DNA from: Magnimaribacter mokuoloeensis
GTDB taxonomy: Bacteria > Pseudomonadota > Gammaproteobacteria > Magnimaribacterales > Magnimaribacteraceae
NCBI GenBank assembly: GCA_041860225.1
Contig: CP151794.1
Coordinates: 1,550,001-1,614,000, forward strand
Direction of reading: 5' to 3'
DNA length: 64,000 bases
Numbering within the stretch: position 1 is the stretch's first letter; every line of letters begins with the position of its first letter. Shown piece after piece: positions 25,395 through 34,282 of the stretch. Both the position numbers and the translations under genes were made by a program. The notes beneath the pieces were generated by a model. That model did not search any database. It was not told the DNA's origin and worked only from the letters and a program-made list of their open reading frames with translations.

Positions 25395-26744
25395 ATGTTA
25401 TTGAAAGCTTTTAGAAATTTTATGATCAAGCGCACGATCAGCGCAAAATTAAGAAATAAGGGCATGAATACCTTTTCTAATTATGAAATTTTAAAGAATA
25501 TTCGTGATAAGGCTGAAAAACTGAGAAAGCAAGAAGGCAGAAGTCATGAAGTCTTATATTTTCATAAAGTGGACGATCCTTACTCAAGCCTTACTGTAGA
25601 ATACCTAGACAAAATTCAATCCTCATTCGATATAACATTAAAACCAATATTAGTTGGTGAAGAAGATTCCGAAGCTGTTCATGAGCCATCTCTATACAAC
25701 ATTTATTGTTTGGAAGATGCAAAACGTATTGCACCTTATTATGGAGTAGATTTCACACCCACCACTTATCCTGAAAAAAAGTTAGTAGAACTCTCGAACT
25801 CTATATTGACTTCAGTTCCTGATGAGAGGTTTAGTGAAATTGCAAAAAGAGTAAGTACTGCGCTGTGGCAAGGAGATTTAAATTCTTTAGAAGAGTTATC
25901 AGAAGAATATAGCGCTACAATGTTAGAAGTATCAAAAAATTTAGATTTAGGTAATTCCTTAAGAAAAGAAAATGGCTATTATTTTGGTTCAGCTTTTTAC
26001 TATGAAAAAGAACTTTATTGGGGTGTAGATAGAATTCATCATCTAGAAGATAGGTTGATTGAATTAGGAGTTAAGAGAGATTTAACCAATGAACCGGTTT
26101 GTGTTCCTGCGTTAGTATCTCCTTCAACTTTAGAGTCAGATAAGAAGGTAAATCTTTATTATTATCCTTCTTTAAACAGCCCCTATACCTATGTCAGCGC
26201 CAAAAGAGTTAGAGAGATAAGAAATGACTACCCGGTTAATTTAATTACTAAACCTGTTCTGCCAATGCTTATGAGAAACATGACTATCCCGCCAGATAAG
26301 GGTAAATACATAATTTCTGATGCAGCAAGAGAAGGTAGAAAGCACAATTATCCTATGGGATTAATTTACTCACCAATTGGAAAACCAGCTAGAAAAGCTT
26401 ATTCGTTATTTCCCGCAGTAGATGAAGCAGGGAAGGGATTTGAATATATAGATGAATTATTGAGAGCTTCATTTTATGAAGGAATAAATATTGGAGAAGA
26501 TGAGTATCTTCAGTCTTTAATAACCAATCTAGACCTAGACTGGTCAGTAATTAAAAAGGATTTAAATTCTAAAAAATGGAAGAAAGTATTAGATGATAAT
26601 CTTAAAGACATGTATGCAGGAAATTGTTGGGGTGTCCCTAGCTTTAAGATTACAGACATAGATGGGAATAATCCCTTTACCGTATGGGGTCAAGACAGGA
26701 TGTGGCTCCTTAAAGAAGAAATTAATAAACGTTTAGGGCAATAA
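25395..26744 (+). CDS. Tandem DsbA-fold protein (HCCA-isomerase/DSBA-like)
   Basis: 449 residues containing two thioredoxin-type DsbA-like units. The first starts near residue 52 with VLYFHKVDDPYSSLTVEYLD and has an FGSAFYYEKELYWGVDR end near 195-210. The second starts near 250 with VNLYYYPSLNSPYTYVSA and ends with CWGVPSFKI...FTVWGQDRMWLL near 415-440. The aromatic-Y/F-S..SPY pattern and WGQDR end match the 2-hydroxychromene-2-carboxylate isomerase/DsbA-like glutathione-using subfamily; the CxxC of DsbA is absent. No signal peptide. A glutathione-dependent isomerase or transferase role is plausible. It precedes the DUF3604 lipoprotein by one base. Confidence 0.78.
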   Translation: MLLKAFRNFMIKRTISAKLRNKGMNTFSNYEILKNIRDKAEKLRKQEGRSHEVLYFHKVDDPYSSLTVEYLDKIQSSFDITLKPILVGEEDSEAVHEPSLYNIYCLEDAKRIAPYYGVDFTPTTYPEKKLVELSNSILTSVPDERFSEIAKRVSTALWQGDLNSLEELSEEYSATMLEVSKNLDLGNSLRKENGYYFGSAFYYEKELYWGVDRIHHLEDRLIELGVKRDLTNEPVCVPALVSPSTLESDKKVNLYYYPSLNSPYTYVSAKRVREIRNDYPVNLITKPVLPMLMRNMTIPPDKGKYIISDAAREGRKHNYPMGLIYSPIGKPARKAYSLFPAVDEAGKGFEYIDELLRASFYEGINIGEDEYLQSLITNLDLDWSVIKKDLNSKKWKKVLDDNLKDMYAGNCWGVPSFKITDIDGNNPFTVWGQDRMWLLKEEINKRLGQ

Positions 26745-26745
26745 A

Positions 26746-28704
26746 ATGAAGAAACAAATTTTCGTACTTATAACCCTCTTGATATTGGTAAATGCCTGTT
26801 CTGACAGTAATAACAATACCCAGATAGTTGAAACTGCAGAGAAAGATACTTATGTTCAAATAAGGCCAGAACCTAATCCAGACAAGAACGCCTATTTTGG
26901 TGACTTGCATGTGCATACCTCCAATTCTTTTGATGCCTACACTTTTGGAACAATTGCTAATCCAGAAGATGCCTATAGATTTGCTCAGGGAGAAGCAATT
27001 CCACATCCAACTGGTTATGAGATACAACTAAAAAGACCCCTAGATTTTTATGCCGTAACTGACCATGCTGTGTTTTTAGGAATAATTAAAGAAGCTGCAG
27101 ATACAAGCTCTGAGTTCTCTAAATACGAATTCACTGAGCCTATGCATAACTTAAATGAAGAGGTAAGTAATAGTTTATTTTCAATTATGAAGCGATCTGG
27201 CCTATTTAGAGGTTTTGGAGGGGCGGCTCGTGAAGGTCTCGATAATGGAAGTGTTGATAGAGATCTTATAGAAAGTGTCGGTAAATCTGTTTGGAAAAAA
27301 ACTATAAAAGCAGCAGATGACGCATACCAGCCTGGGATATTTACCACTTTTGCGGGCTACGAATATTCGTCAAGCTTAGATTTGTACAATAAATACCTTC
27401 ACAGAAACGTCATATTTAAAGATACAAAAAACCTCCCTGAAAGAATCTTTTCTAGAGATGACAGTCTAGACCCAGAAGAATTATGGAATTGGATGGATAT
27501 ACGAAGAAAGGAAGGAGTGGAAAGTTTGGCAATTCCTCATAACTCTAATATTTCTGGCGGAGCTGCTTTCTCTATGAGTGATTACAACGGCGGTCCAATA
27601 GATGAAGCCTATTTAAGTAAGAGATTACGTAACGAACCCTTGGTTGAAATCACTCAAGCTAAAGGAACTTCAGAAACTCATCCTTTTTTATCTAAAAATG
27701 ATGAATGGGCAGCCTTTGAAGCCGTAACCAATCATCCAGGTGAAAAGATTTTAACGAATTTGAGTGGAAGCTATGTGAGGGATGCTTATTTGCAAGGATT
27801 GACTCTCCAAGATCAGGGCAAACCCAATCCTTTTAATTTTGGCATTATAGGTTCTAGTGACACACATGTAGGCGGTGGATCTTATACCGAAGAAACTCAC
27901 TTCTCTAAGATTGGTCTTTTAGATGGAGAGCCGTATCTTAGAGGGTCAGTCCCCTTTGAAGGAATATACAGTTTAATAGCAAGGTTATGGCAGCCTGATA
28001 GTATCCTTGAAATAGATGAGAATAATTATCTTAGTTTCAGTCCGCGCTTAATTCGGTTTGGATCTTCAGGACTTGCTGGAGTATGGGCTGAGGAGAACAC
28101 CCGAGAGTCAATCTATAATGCTTTTAGGCGCAAAGAAACCTTTGGTACAAGTGGGCCCAGAATTAAAGTTCGCTTTTTCGCAGGATATAATTTTGAAAAT
28201 TCAAATTTGAATGATCAAGATCTGATTCAAGAGGCGTATTCTAAAAACGTACCAATGGGAGCAGACATAATTCAAGAAAAGGATAAAAATCCTAGATTTC
28301 TTGTTTGGGCTATTGCGGATCCTCTAGGAGCGCCCTTACAAAGAGTTCAAATAATTAAAGGATGGTTAGCCGATGGAGAGCAAAGAGAAAAAGTTTTCGA
28401 TGTAGCTTGTTCTGACGGCCAGAGTGTTAATCCTCTTAACCATAGATGTCCTGATAATGGTGCCAAGGTCAATTTGGATAATTGTTCAATAAGTCGCGAA
28501 AAGGGTAATGCAGAAATAAAGACTTTTTGGCAAGATCCTGAATTTAGTAATGACCAAGAAGCGTTTTACTATGCACGAGTTCTTGAAAACCCCACTTGCA
28601 GATGGTCAACATGGGATGCAGTAAGAGCTGAAGAGAAGCCAAGGTCAGATATACCTGTAACCATTCAAGAAAGGGCATGGTCTTCGCCAATCTGGATTAA
28701 ATGA
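26746..28704 (+). CDS. DUF3604 lipoprotein
   Basis: 652 residues. The signal sequence MKKQIFVLITLLILVNAC has the lipobox VNAC (lipidated cysteine 18). The mature protein opens with YFGDLHVHTSNSFDAYTFG, a PHP-like histidine motif that defines DUF3604, and continues with FYAVTDHA, IPHNSNISGG and GIIGSSDTHVGGGS, which would hold metal ions. The fold suggests a phosphoesterase or hydrolase. Location is inferred as membrane-anchored, facing the periplasm or outside. It is coupled by ATGA to the acetoacetate-decarboxylase-like gene. Confidence 0.88.
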   Translation: MKKQIFVLITLLILVNACSDSNNNTQIVETAEKDTYVQIRPEPNPDKNAYFGDLHVHTSNSFDAYTFGTIANPEDAYRFAQGEAIPHPTGYEIQLKRPLDFYAVTDHAVFLGIIKEAADTSSEFSKYEFTEPMHNLNEEVSNSLFSIMKRSGLFRGFGGAAREGLDNGSVDRDLIESVGKSVWKKTIKAADDAYQPGIFTTFAGYEYSSSLDLYNKYLHRNVIFKDTKNLPERIFSRDDSLDPEELWNWMDIRRKEGVESLAIPHNSNISGGAAFSMSDYNGGPIDEAYLSKRLRNEPLVEITQAKGTSETHPFLSKNDEWAAFEAVTNHPGEKILTNLSGSYVRDAYLQGLTLQDQGKPNPFNFGIIGSSDTHVGGGSYTEETHFSKIGLLDGEPYLRGSVPFEGIYSLIARLWQPDSILEIDENNYLSFSPRLIRFGSSGLAGVWAEENTRESIYNAFRRKETFGTSGPRIKVRFFAGYNFENSNLNDQDLIQEAYSKNVPMGADIIQEKDKNPRFLVWAIADPLGAPLQRVQIIKGWLADGEQREKVFDVACSDGQSVNPLNHRCPDNGAKVNLDNCSISREKGNAEIKTFWQDPEFSNDQEAFYYARVLENPTCRWSTWDAVRAEEKPRSDIPVTIQERAWSSPIWIK

Positions 28705-29594
28705 AATTATTAGATCAAGAATGGTTTGAGCAATGGAATCAAACAGATTCTTATCTTGCTTCTGATGGAACTATAAACCGAATACCGTTAAGGCTTACCA
28801 GCTCAAATGTAATTATCTATGGTAGTGCAAATCTCTTAGAAGTTCTTCGAGAATTTGAGCACGAAGATTATCAACCAGTAACAGTAGATGGCGAGGTGCC
28901 TGTACAGATTTGGTGTAATAATTTTATAGATACTGATTGTGGTTCTAAAGATACTGTGAATCCTTACCTTGAAACTTGGTATTCTTTCCCTGTTACTCCC
29001 AAACCTTCTCAACTCGACTTACCTTTTGAAAATGCCTTTTCATACAATGTGAATGCACCTGATACTTTAACTTGGTGTCACAGAGTTCTTTGTGGAGCAT
29101 CAGAAAAAGGTAAAGATTTACCCGCCAAGGCAGCAATTGCAGGAGGAAGAGAGATTTGGGGTTTTCCTAAACACCCTGATATAGCAAATTTAGATTTTGA
29201 CTATTCAGAAAATGAGGTGGTCTCTTTTACAGCGAGACATCAAGGCAAGAGGGTGATGTCATTAAAATTGAAACGTCCTGAAAGCATCAATGACCATTTA
29301 CTTGTAGAAGCAGATGCTTTAACTGAGCCTGGATCATGCATCACACCAAAGCAGAATCCTCATAGCCCGAGTTTTGTTTCTAAACAAACTAGATATACTC
29401 AAGCATTTTCGGCTTCTATGTATTTATCGCCTTGGGATGACGCAACTGATTCATTATCTATCTATAATGAAGAAGATTTCTTTGGAGGTTTGCTGAGTAG
29501 CTGGAATTTTGAGCCCCATTTAAAAATGCACTGCTCTAATTTAAAGATAGTTGCATTTAAGCCTGAAGGATGGAACGAAGAATTTAAAGGATAA
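28701..29594 (+). CDS. Acetoacetate decarboxylase (ADC)-like protein
   Basis: 297 residues of the ADC superfamily. The block GGREIWGFPKHPD near 148-160 corresponds to the decarboxylase Schiff-base region, with the lysine near 157 in the position of the catalytic lysine. A C-terminal segment with FSASMYLSPWDDATD follows. Members outside true acetoacetate decarboxylases use this fold for other keto-acid chemistry. The start overlaps the DUF3604 stop as ATGA, and an FKBP lipoprotein follows 6 bases later. Confidence 0.78.
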   Translation: MKLLDQEWFEQWNQTDSYLASDGTINRIPLRLTSSNVIIYGSANLLEVLREFEHEDYQPVTVDGEVPVQIWCNNFIDTDCGSKDTVNPYLETWYSFPVTPKPSQLDLPFENAFSYNVNAPDTLTWCHRVLCGASEKGKDLPAKAAIAGGREIWGFPKHPDIANLDFDYSENEVVSFTARHQGKRVMSLKLKRPESINDHLLVEADALTEPGSCITPKQNPHSPSFVSKQTRYTQAFSASMYLSPWDDATDSLSIYNEEDFFGGLLSSWNFEPHLKMHCSNLKIVAFKPEGWNEEFKG

Positions 29595-29600
29595 TTTTTT

Positions 29601-30056
29601 ATGAAAAATGTATTAACGATATTAGCTCTAATGCTTATTGTTTCTTGTTCTCAAGACAATGAATCTATGAATAATCTGATTGAAAGCGAAAAATTTCTGA
29701 ACTCTAACTTAACAAATCAAGGCGTAATAGAGATTGAACCGGGTCTACAATACCTTGTGTTGGAATCCTCTCAAAGCGGCAAGCAGCCTAACCTAGATAA
29801 TACAATTACAGCTGATTTCCATGGCACTTTAATTGATGGGACTGTTTTTTGGAGTTCTATAGAATTAGGGGAGCCTCTAACTATAGTGTTATCTCAGTTA
29901 ATTCCCGGTTGTCAAAAAGCAATGAGTAGAATGAAAGAGGGCGATTCTTGGAGAGTGTTTATTCATCCTGATTTAGCTTATGGCGAAGCTGGAACTTCGG
30001 GTATTCCACCAAACTCTACAATCATTTTTGATATCGATCTAATTTCTGTTGATTAG
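29601..30056 (+). CDS. FKBP-type peptidyl-prolyl isomerase lipoprotein
   Basis: 151 residues with a lipoprotein signal peptide ending LIVSC (cysteine 16) and a single FKBP domain: DNTITADFHGTLIDGTVFWSS, then QLIPGCQKAMSRMKEGDSWR, PDLAYGEAG and IPPNSTIIFDIDLI. The catalytic aromatic residues of the family are largely kept. It would assist folding in the periplasm or at a membrane surface. It ends the run of closely spaced genes starting at 25395; downstream is the 346-base structured gap. Confidence 0.88.
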   Translation: MKNVLTILALMLIVSCSQDNESMNNLIESEKFLNSNLTNQGVIEIEPGLQYLVLESSQSGKQPNLDNTITADFHGTLIDGTVFWSSIELGEPLTIVLSQLIPGCQKAMSRMKEGDSWRVFIHPDLAYGEAGTSGIPPNSTIIFDIDLISVD

Positions 30057-30402
30057 GTTTATGGCCAGCACGCGTTGTGCTGACCACAACCTCTCAATCG
30101 ATTATGGTTCCCACATAATCAATCACTCATCCTTGAGTGCAAGAGACTTTTTAAAATCTATTTGAAAAAAACACAGCTGCGCGTCTGAGAGTGTGTAAAA
30201 ATAAATCGATGCCCTTTTTATTTAAAACTTTCAGCAAGACAGCTTTTTGTTAAGGAGAGTCGAGCGTCTACAATTTTTAAGTAAAAGTGTGCCCACTTTT
30301 TACAAGATTATTAGCAAAACGACTCTATAATCTTTATTTAAAGACAAAAAATTATTTTTCAAGTCTTTCTGACAGATTTTTAACAAAAGAATAGGAAATT
30401 AA
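30057..30402. other. 346-base gene-free gap with several hairpins
   Basis: No coding frame is convincing. Four inverted repeats stand out: CAGCAC-5-GTGCTG (30066-30082), GATTATG-7-CATAATC (30100-30120), CACTCA-4-TGAGTG (30124-30139) and GTAAAAGTG-TGCC-CACTTTTTAC (30281-30303). Read on the minus strand, the second and third loops contain GGA (TGGGAAC and AGGA). They could belong to a small RNA, a leader or terminators. I tested by eye for 6S RNA, tmRNA, RNase P and SRP signatures and saw none. The last 60 bases probably hold the promoter and ribosome site (TAGGA) of the nitroreductase gene. Confidence 0.45.
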
Positions 30403-31080
30403 ATGGAATATCATGAAGTAATAAATGGCCGAAGAAGTACAAGAGGGTTTTTAGACAAGCCTGTCTCTGTGGAAGTATTAAAAGAAGTCATAGAGCTTGC
30501 CGTAAGAGCCCCATCGTCAATGAACACGCAGCCATGGCATTTTCATATAGTTACAGGTGAGGTACTTGATAATATCCGTCGCGAAAATACTAAAAGAAAT
30601 GTAGAGGGCGTTCCTCCATCTAGAGAAATAAAGTCTCCACTAGGATATCAAGGAAAGCATAGAGAAAGACAAGTAGAGATTGCTATCCAATTATTCCAAG
30701 AAATGGGAATAGAAAGAGATGATGCAGAAGGAAGGCAAGATTGGGTTTTAAGAGGGTTTAGACAATTTGATGCACCGGTAGCAATCATAGTCACTTTTGA
30801 TGAAGAGCTTAAAGATGATGATATATCCAAATTTGATTGTGGTGCGGCGGTTAATGGTTTAGTGAACGCAGGCTGGTCTAAAGGATTGGGAGCTGTAATC
30901 AACAGTCAGGGAATTATGCAGTCCCCGGTTGTAAGAAAATACGCGAAAATTCCTGAAGATCAAGTCATCATGATATGCGTGGCTATGGGATATCCTGACG
31001 AAAGTTTCCCGGCGAATAAAGTGATATCAAGAAGAAGAGAAGTAGATGAGGTTGCTACTTTTGTAGGTTTTGATGAGTAA
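30403..31080 (+). CDS. Nitroreductase-family flavoprotein
   Basis: 225-residue FMN-dependent oxidoreductase of the nitroreductase fold: VINGRRSTRGFLDKPVS at the N terminus, RAPSSMNTQPWHFHIVTG with the FMN-contacting residues, and GLGAVINSQGIM plus VAMGYPDESFPANK near the C terminus. The in vivo substrate (quinone, nitroaromatic or other) cannot be deduced. TAGGA precedes the start at good spacing. It overlaps the rhodanese-like gene by 8 bases, implying cotranslation. Confidence 0.9.
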   Translation: MEYHEVINGRRSTRGFLDKPVSVEVLKEVIELAVRAPSSMNTQPWHFHIVTGEVLDNIRRENTKRNVEGVPPSREIKSPLGYQGKHRERQVEIAIQLFQEMGIERDDAEGRQDWVLRGFRQFDAPVAIIVTFDEELKDDDISKFDCGAAVNGLVNAGWSKGLGAVINSQGIMQSPVVRKYAKIPEDQVIMICVAMGYPDESFPANKVISRRREVDEVATFVGFDE

Positions 31081-31399
31081 AGGTCTTTTATTTTCAGTTA
31101 TCAGCCTTATTTGGGCCGAGATTATCTTTGCAGAAATTTTTATCGATGTGAGAACCGTAGAGGAATATAAGGTAGCTTCTATAGATAATACTCTAAACAT
31201 TGAGTGGCAAGATATTTTGCAGATTCAAGAATCGGTTAAGAAGGATGAATCTATATATCTCTTCTGTAGGAGCGGCAATAGATCTGAGAAAGCGAAACAA
31301 CTCTTATTAGATGCGGGCTACACCAAGGTTGTAAATATAGGAGGGTTTAAAGATGCTGAATCCTTCATAGATAAATTTTTATCCAACAAACAAAATTGA
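31073..31399 (+). CDS. Secreted single-domain rhodanese (PspE-like)
   Basis: 108 residues: a signal peptide (1-20, ending EIIFA) then a rhodanese domain with FIDVRTVEEYKVASI and the catalytic loop YLFCRSGNRSEKA. The cysteine begins the CRSGNRS active-site loop, which is the sulfurtransferase type. Probably periplasmic, moving sulfane sulfur. The ATG at 31073 follows the end of the nitroreductase in a shifted frame. Confidence 0.88.
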   Translation: MSKGLLFSVISLIWAEIIFAEIFIDVRTVEEYKVASIDNTLNIEWQDILQIQESVKKDESIYLFCRSGNRSEKAKQLLLDAGYTKVVNIGGFKDAESFIDKFLSNKQN

Positions 31400-31430
31400 T
31401 GGGAATTCTTATAGAAGATAGAATGAAAAA

Positions 31431-31622
31431 ATGAATTGGTTCTCAGAGCACTTTTCAAAGTGGAACCTTGTATGGTTTTGCTTGATTTTTTGGGGTAGTA
31501 TTTTATATGCAGTTCTTACATATTTCCTAGAATCAAGCTTAATATTGGCAGTCTTTTCTTATTCTGCGGGCCTTGTGCTTGGTTTCGTGGCAAAAGCTAA
31601 AGGCTGGGGATGGTTAGGATAA
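31431..31622 (+). CDS. Small two-helix membrane protein, 63 aa
   Basis: Sixty-three residues with two hydrophobic helices (about 12-32 and 36-54) and a short KAKGWGWLG tail. No family is recognised. The final codons overlap the desaturase start (TAATG), so expression is probably linked to it. It could be a small subunit or anchor for the membrane desaturase, but no partner evidence is visible beyond coupling. Confidence 0.65.
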   Translation: MNWFSEHFSKWNLVWFCLIFWGSILYAVLTYFLESSLILAVFSYSAGLVLGFVAKAKGWGWLG

Positions 31623-32512
31623 TGGAAGATATCAAAGACTTATCTATTGAAGCTGAAAGAGAATTGGCCCGAACTTTCATGGGTCGAATTGAATGGGAAA
31701 TGATTGCTATTGGTTTAACACAGTTTGTTGCCTGGATTGTGTGTTGGATTTTAGTGGTAAATGGAACTTTAGCACTTTGGGAGGGTTTTTTACTTTCTGT
31801 ACTGACTACTTCATTTGCATATCTTCCTTCTCACGCTGGACAGCATGGACATTTATCTGGGAAAAACAAAAATCTGGATTGGTTAAATTTCTGGGTAGGG
31901 CAAGTTTCTTTAATACCACTTTCCCAACCGCACGAAGTTTTAAAGGCATTACATCTTAAGCATCATGCACATACGAATGATCCTAAAAAAGACCCTGACT
32001 TTTACCATACACATGTTGATGGTCTTTGGCAGGTTGCAAAAAATGTAAATAACTCTTACAACGAAAATGGCAAAGTTCAAGAAATGCTCAAGATGTATTC
32101 TGAAGATGATCCTAAATTTGCTAAGTCCATCGAAGATGGAACCAAGTGGGCTCTTTTGTTTTATTTCAGTAAGATTATATTGGTTTTAAACTTTCCTCTG
32201 GAGACACTTTTCTTATGGTGGCTTCCAAGTAAAATAGTACAAGTTTATCTAGGAGTAGTATTCTCACACCTGCCTCACAGAAGCTTAAAACCAGGACGTT
32301 ATAAAGATACAAAGTTTTGGACAAATGGAATTCCAAGATTTTTTAATCATTCCATGCAGATTCATGTCATGCACCATATGTATCCCAAGATTTGCCATTT
32401 TGATGAACCAAAGGCCATAGAAGCTTTAAAACCTTTTATGATTGAAAGAGGAATACCCGGGGCTGAGGATATACCAAATAGACTAAGATTTAATCCCACC
32501 ATAACTGCATAA
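31622..32512 (+). CDS. Fatty-acid desaturase-family membrane enzyme
   Basis: About 296 residues with four or more membrane helices and the three histidine boxes of the desaturase/hydroxylase family: HAGQHGH at about 70, HLKHHAHTNDPKKDPD near 110, and HVMHHMYP near 250. These bind the di-iron centre. The first box is noncanonical in spacing, so the product may be a hydroxylase, a desaturase or a carotenoid-type enzyme. The ATG at 31622 overlaps the upstream stop; an ATG at 31610 would add four residues. Confidence 0.87.
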   Translation: MEDIKDLSIEAERELARTFMGRIEWEMIAIGLTQFVAWIVCWILVVNGTLALWEGFLLSVLTTSFAYLPSHAGQHGHLSGKNKNLDWLNFWVGQVSLIPLSQPHEVLKALHLKHHAHTNDPKKDPDFYHTHVDGLWQVAKNVNNSYNENGKVQEMLKMYSEDDPKFAKSIEDGTKWALLFYFSKIILVLNFPLETLFLWWLPSKIVQVYLGVVFSHLPHRSLKPGRYKDTKFWTNGIPRFFNHSMQIHVMHHMYPKICHFDEPKAIEALKPFMIERGIPGAEDIPNRLRFNPTITA

Positions 32513-32523
32513 GGAGAATTTTT

Positions 32524-32889
32524 ATGAGTGATAAAGAAAAGATTGAATCAGGTGTTCAGCTGTATTTTGATAGCATGTATGAATCCTCAGCCGAGAAAGT
32601 TCGTAAGGCTTTTTATCCTAATGCAATGATATCTGGCTATTTAGAAACAGGCTTAGCTGAAATGACGGTTGATCAGTTTGCAGACTTTGTTGCTGCTCAG
32701 CAACCTTCACCCAAAGAAAAAGGAGAAGAAGTTTTGCTAGAAATTGTATCCATGGATATTGCCGGATCTACTGCATCGGTAAGAGTAAGAGATAGTTACA
32801 TAGGACATGTTTTCTTGGACACACTCTCGTTTTTAGAAACAAATGGGGAGTGGAAAATCTACAATAAACTTTTCCATGTTGAATCTTAA
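32524..32889 (+). CDS. NTF2-like protein (lumazine-binding-like family)
   Basis: 121 residues of the NTF2-like fold, with an opening helix KEKIESGVQLYFDSMYESSA, a core FYPNAMISGYLE and the final strand GEWKIYNKLFHVES. This pattern fits the Lumazine_bd_2/SnoaL_4-type family seen in marine bacteria. No catalytic residues can be assigned. AAGGAG precedes the ATG, and the TauD-like gene follows after 3 bases. A binding or auxiliary role for the neighbouring oxygenases is possible. Confidence 0.8.
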   Translation: MSDKEKIESGVQLYFDSMYESSAEKVRKAFYPNAMISGYLETGLAEMTVDQFADFVAAQQPSPKEKGEEVLLEIVSMDIAGSTASVRVRDSYIGHVFLDTLSFLETNGEWKIYNKLFHVES

Positions 32890-32892
32890 TTA

Positions 32893-33765
32893 ATGAATAT
32901 GCAGGTTAAACAAATATCGACTGCTTTAGGTGCTGAAATAACAGGCATCGAATTACCAAAGGTATCTGATGATCAAGTAGAAGAAATAAAATCACTTCTA
33001 ACAGAACATAAAGTCATTTTCTTTCCAGGACAGAACATAACTCAGGATGAGCATGTAGAGTACGGATCGAAATTTGGAGAACTAGAAGGCCATCCTAATC
33101 TTAAAAATAAGAGAGTAACACATCCTAAGATTTTCGAATTAGCTGCTAGTACAGGTGGTATTGCCGACGAATGGCATACCGATATTACTTTTCAGGATTC
33201 TCCGGCAATTATGTCTGTACTGCATATGGTTAAATGTCCCGAATTAGGTGGAGATACCATGTGGAGCAATTTAAATGCCGCCTATGAAGCACTATCAGAC
33301 CCAATCAAAGACCTTTGCGAAGGTTTGACTGCTCTGCATGATGCAAGACCTCATGGTAAGCCTGAAAAAACCGCTATTCATCCGGTTGTTAGACTGCATC
33401 CTGTATCAGGCAAGAAAGTTCTTTACGTAAACGAACACTTCACTAGACGAATAGTAGAGATGAATATCGAAGAAAGCGACATGTTGCTTTCTTACCTAAC
33501 CAAATGGGTTACAAAACCACAGTTTACTGTTCGATATCACTGGACTGAAGGCACTATAGCTATGTGGGACAATAGAAGTACCCAACACTATGTAGTGAAT
33601 GACTTTGTTGGAGAGAGAATTATTCAGAGAGTTACTGTAATGGGCGATGAGGTAGTGGGTTCATCAAATCCAAGATGGCAACCAGCTCTAAGAGAAGGTT
33701 TTTCTGCAGTTACCACTCACGATAAACAGCTAATTACCCACCTTAAAGAAAAAGGCTCTCTCTAG
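32893..33765 (+). CDS. TauD/TfdA-family 2-oxoglutarate-dependent dioxygenase
   Basis: 290 residues of a non-haem iron enzyme: EWHTDITF at about 93-100 supplies the HxD pair, and the distal histidine is in STQHYVVNDF near 236, with RIIQRVTVMGDE carrying the 2-oxoglutarate arginine. Substrates in this family include taurine, phenoxyacetates and small acids; none can be chosen here. The last 20 or so residues lead directly into a truncated ion-channel reading frame, so the C-terminal end may lie at a rearrangement point. Confidence 0.88.
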   Translation: MNMQVKQISTALGAEITGIELPKVSDDQVEEIKSLLTEHKVIFFPGQNITQDEHVEYGSKFGELEGHPNLKNKRVTHPKIFELAASTGGIADEWHTDITFQDSPAIMSVLHMVKCPELGGDTMWSNLNAAYEALSDPIKDLCEGLTALHDARPHGKPEKTAIHPVVRLHPVSGKKVLYVNEHFTRRIVEMNIEESDMLLSYLTKWVTKPQFTVRYHWTEGTIAMWDNRSTQHYVVNDFVGERIIQRVTVMGDEVVGSSNPRWQPALREGFSAVTTHDKQLITHLKEKGSL

Positions 33766-34282
33766 TTTTTTCAAAGATGGGTGGAACGTATTTGATTTAA
33801 TTATCGTCACAATCAGTTTAATACCAGCAGGTGGAGCGGAAAGTGTCTTCGTTGCTCGTCTCCTAAGAATTATAAGAATCTTAAGGATTGTGACAGTAGT
33901 TCCAGCTTTTAGACATATTATTGAAGCCTTAATCAAGACCGATCCAAGAGTAGGTTTTATTGCACTTTTGATGTTTATCTTTATCTACATCTGGGGCGCT
34001 ATAGGCACTCTCATATTTGGCGAACTTGAGCCAGATAGATGGGGTAATATTGGTGTAGCCATGTTGACTCTAATGCAGGTAGCCACCTACGATGATTGGG
34101 GAGCCATAATGGGTGATGTGATCGGAGTCTATCCCATGTCTTGGATTTATTTTGTTAGTTTTATCATCATCAACGCCGTTGTCCTTTTGAACATGGTGAT
34201 AGGTGTCATTGTTGATGTAATGACTATCGAAGCCAAGCAGACTCTCTTGGCTTCAGATAATACAGAAGAAAATACTAATTAA
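33734..34282 (+). pseudogene. 5'-truncated NaChBac-type voltage-gated cation channel
   Basis: From 33734 the frame reads through GWNVFDLIIVTISLIP (S3), then RLLRIIRILRIVTVVP (the arginine-spaced S4 voltage sensor), the S5 helix, TLMQVATYDDWGAIM (pore helix and selectivity filter, compare TLFQVVTLESWAS of NaChBac) and S6 (VLLNMVIGVIVDVM). S1, S2 and the N terminus are missing, and the frame starts inside the TauD coding end. The first plausible start codon is GTG at 33890, after S4. I therefore call it a remnant; transcription from the upstream genes could still give a partial protein. Confidence 0.75.

Noticed and set aside
30057..30402. 6S RNA, tmRNA, RNase P RNA or SRP RNA
   Set aside because: None of their conserved blocks (for example the tmRNA tag frame, the RNase P GAGGAAAGTCC block, or the SRP GGAAGCAGC) is visible; only unassigned hairpins are seen.
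33890..34282. A complete small membrane-protein gene starting at GTG 33890
   Set aside because: The same frame continues upstream through S4 and S3 of a voltage-sensor domain, and no start codon precedes them, so the frame is a truncated channel and not a natural short gene.
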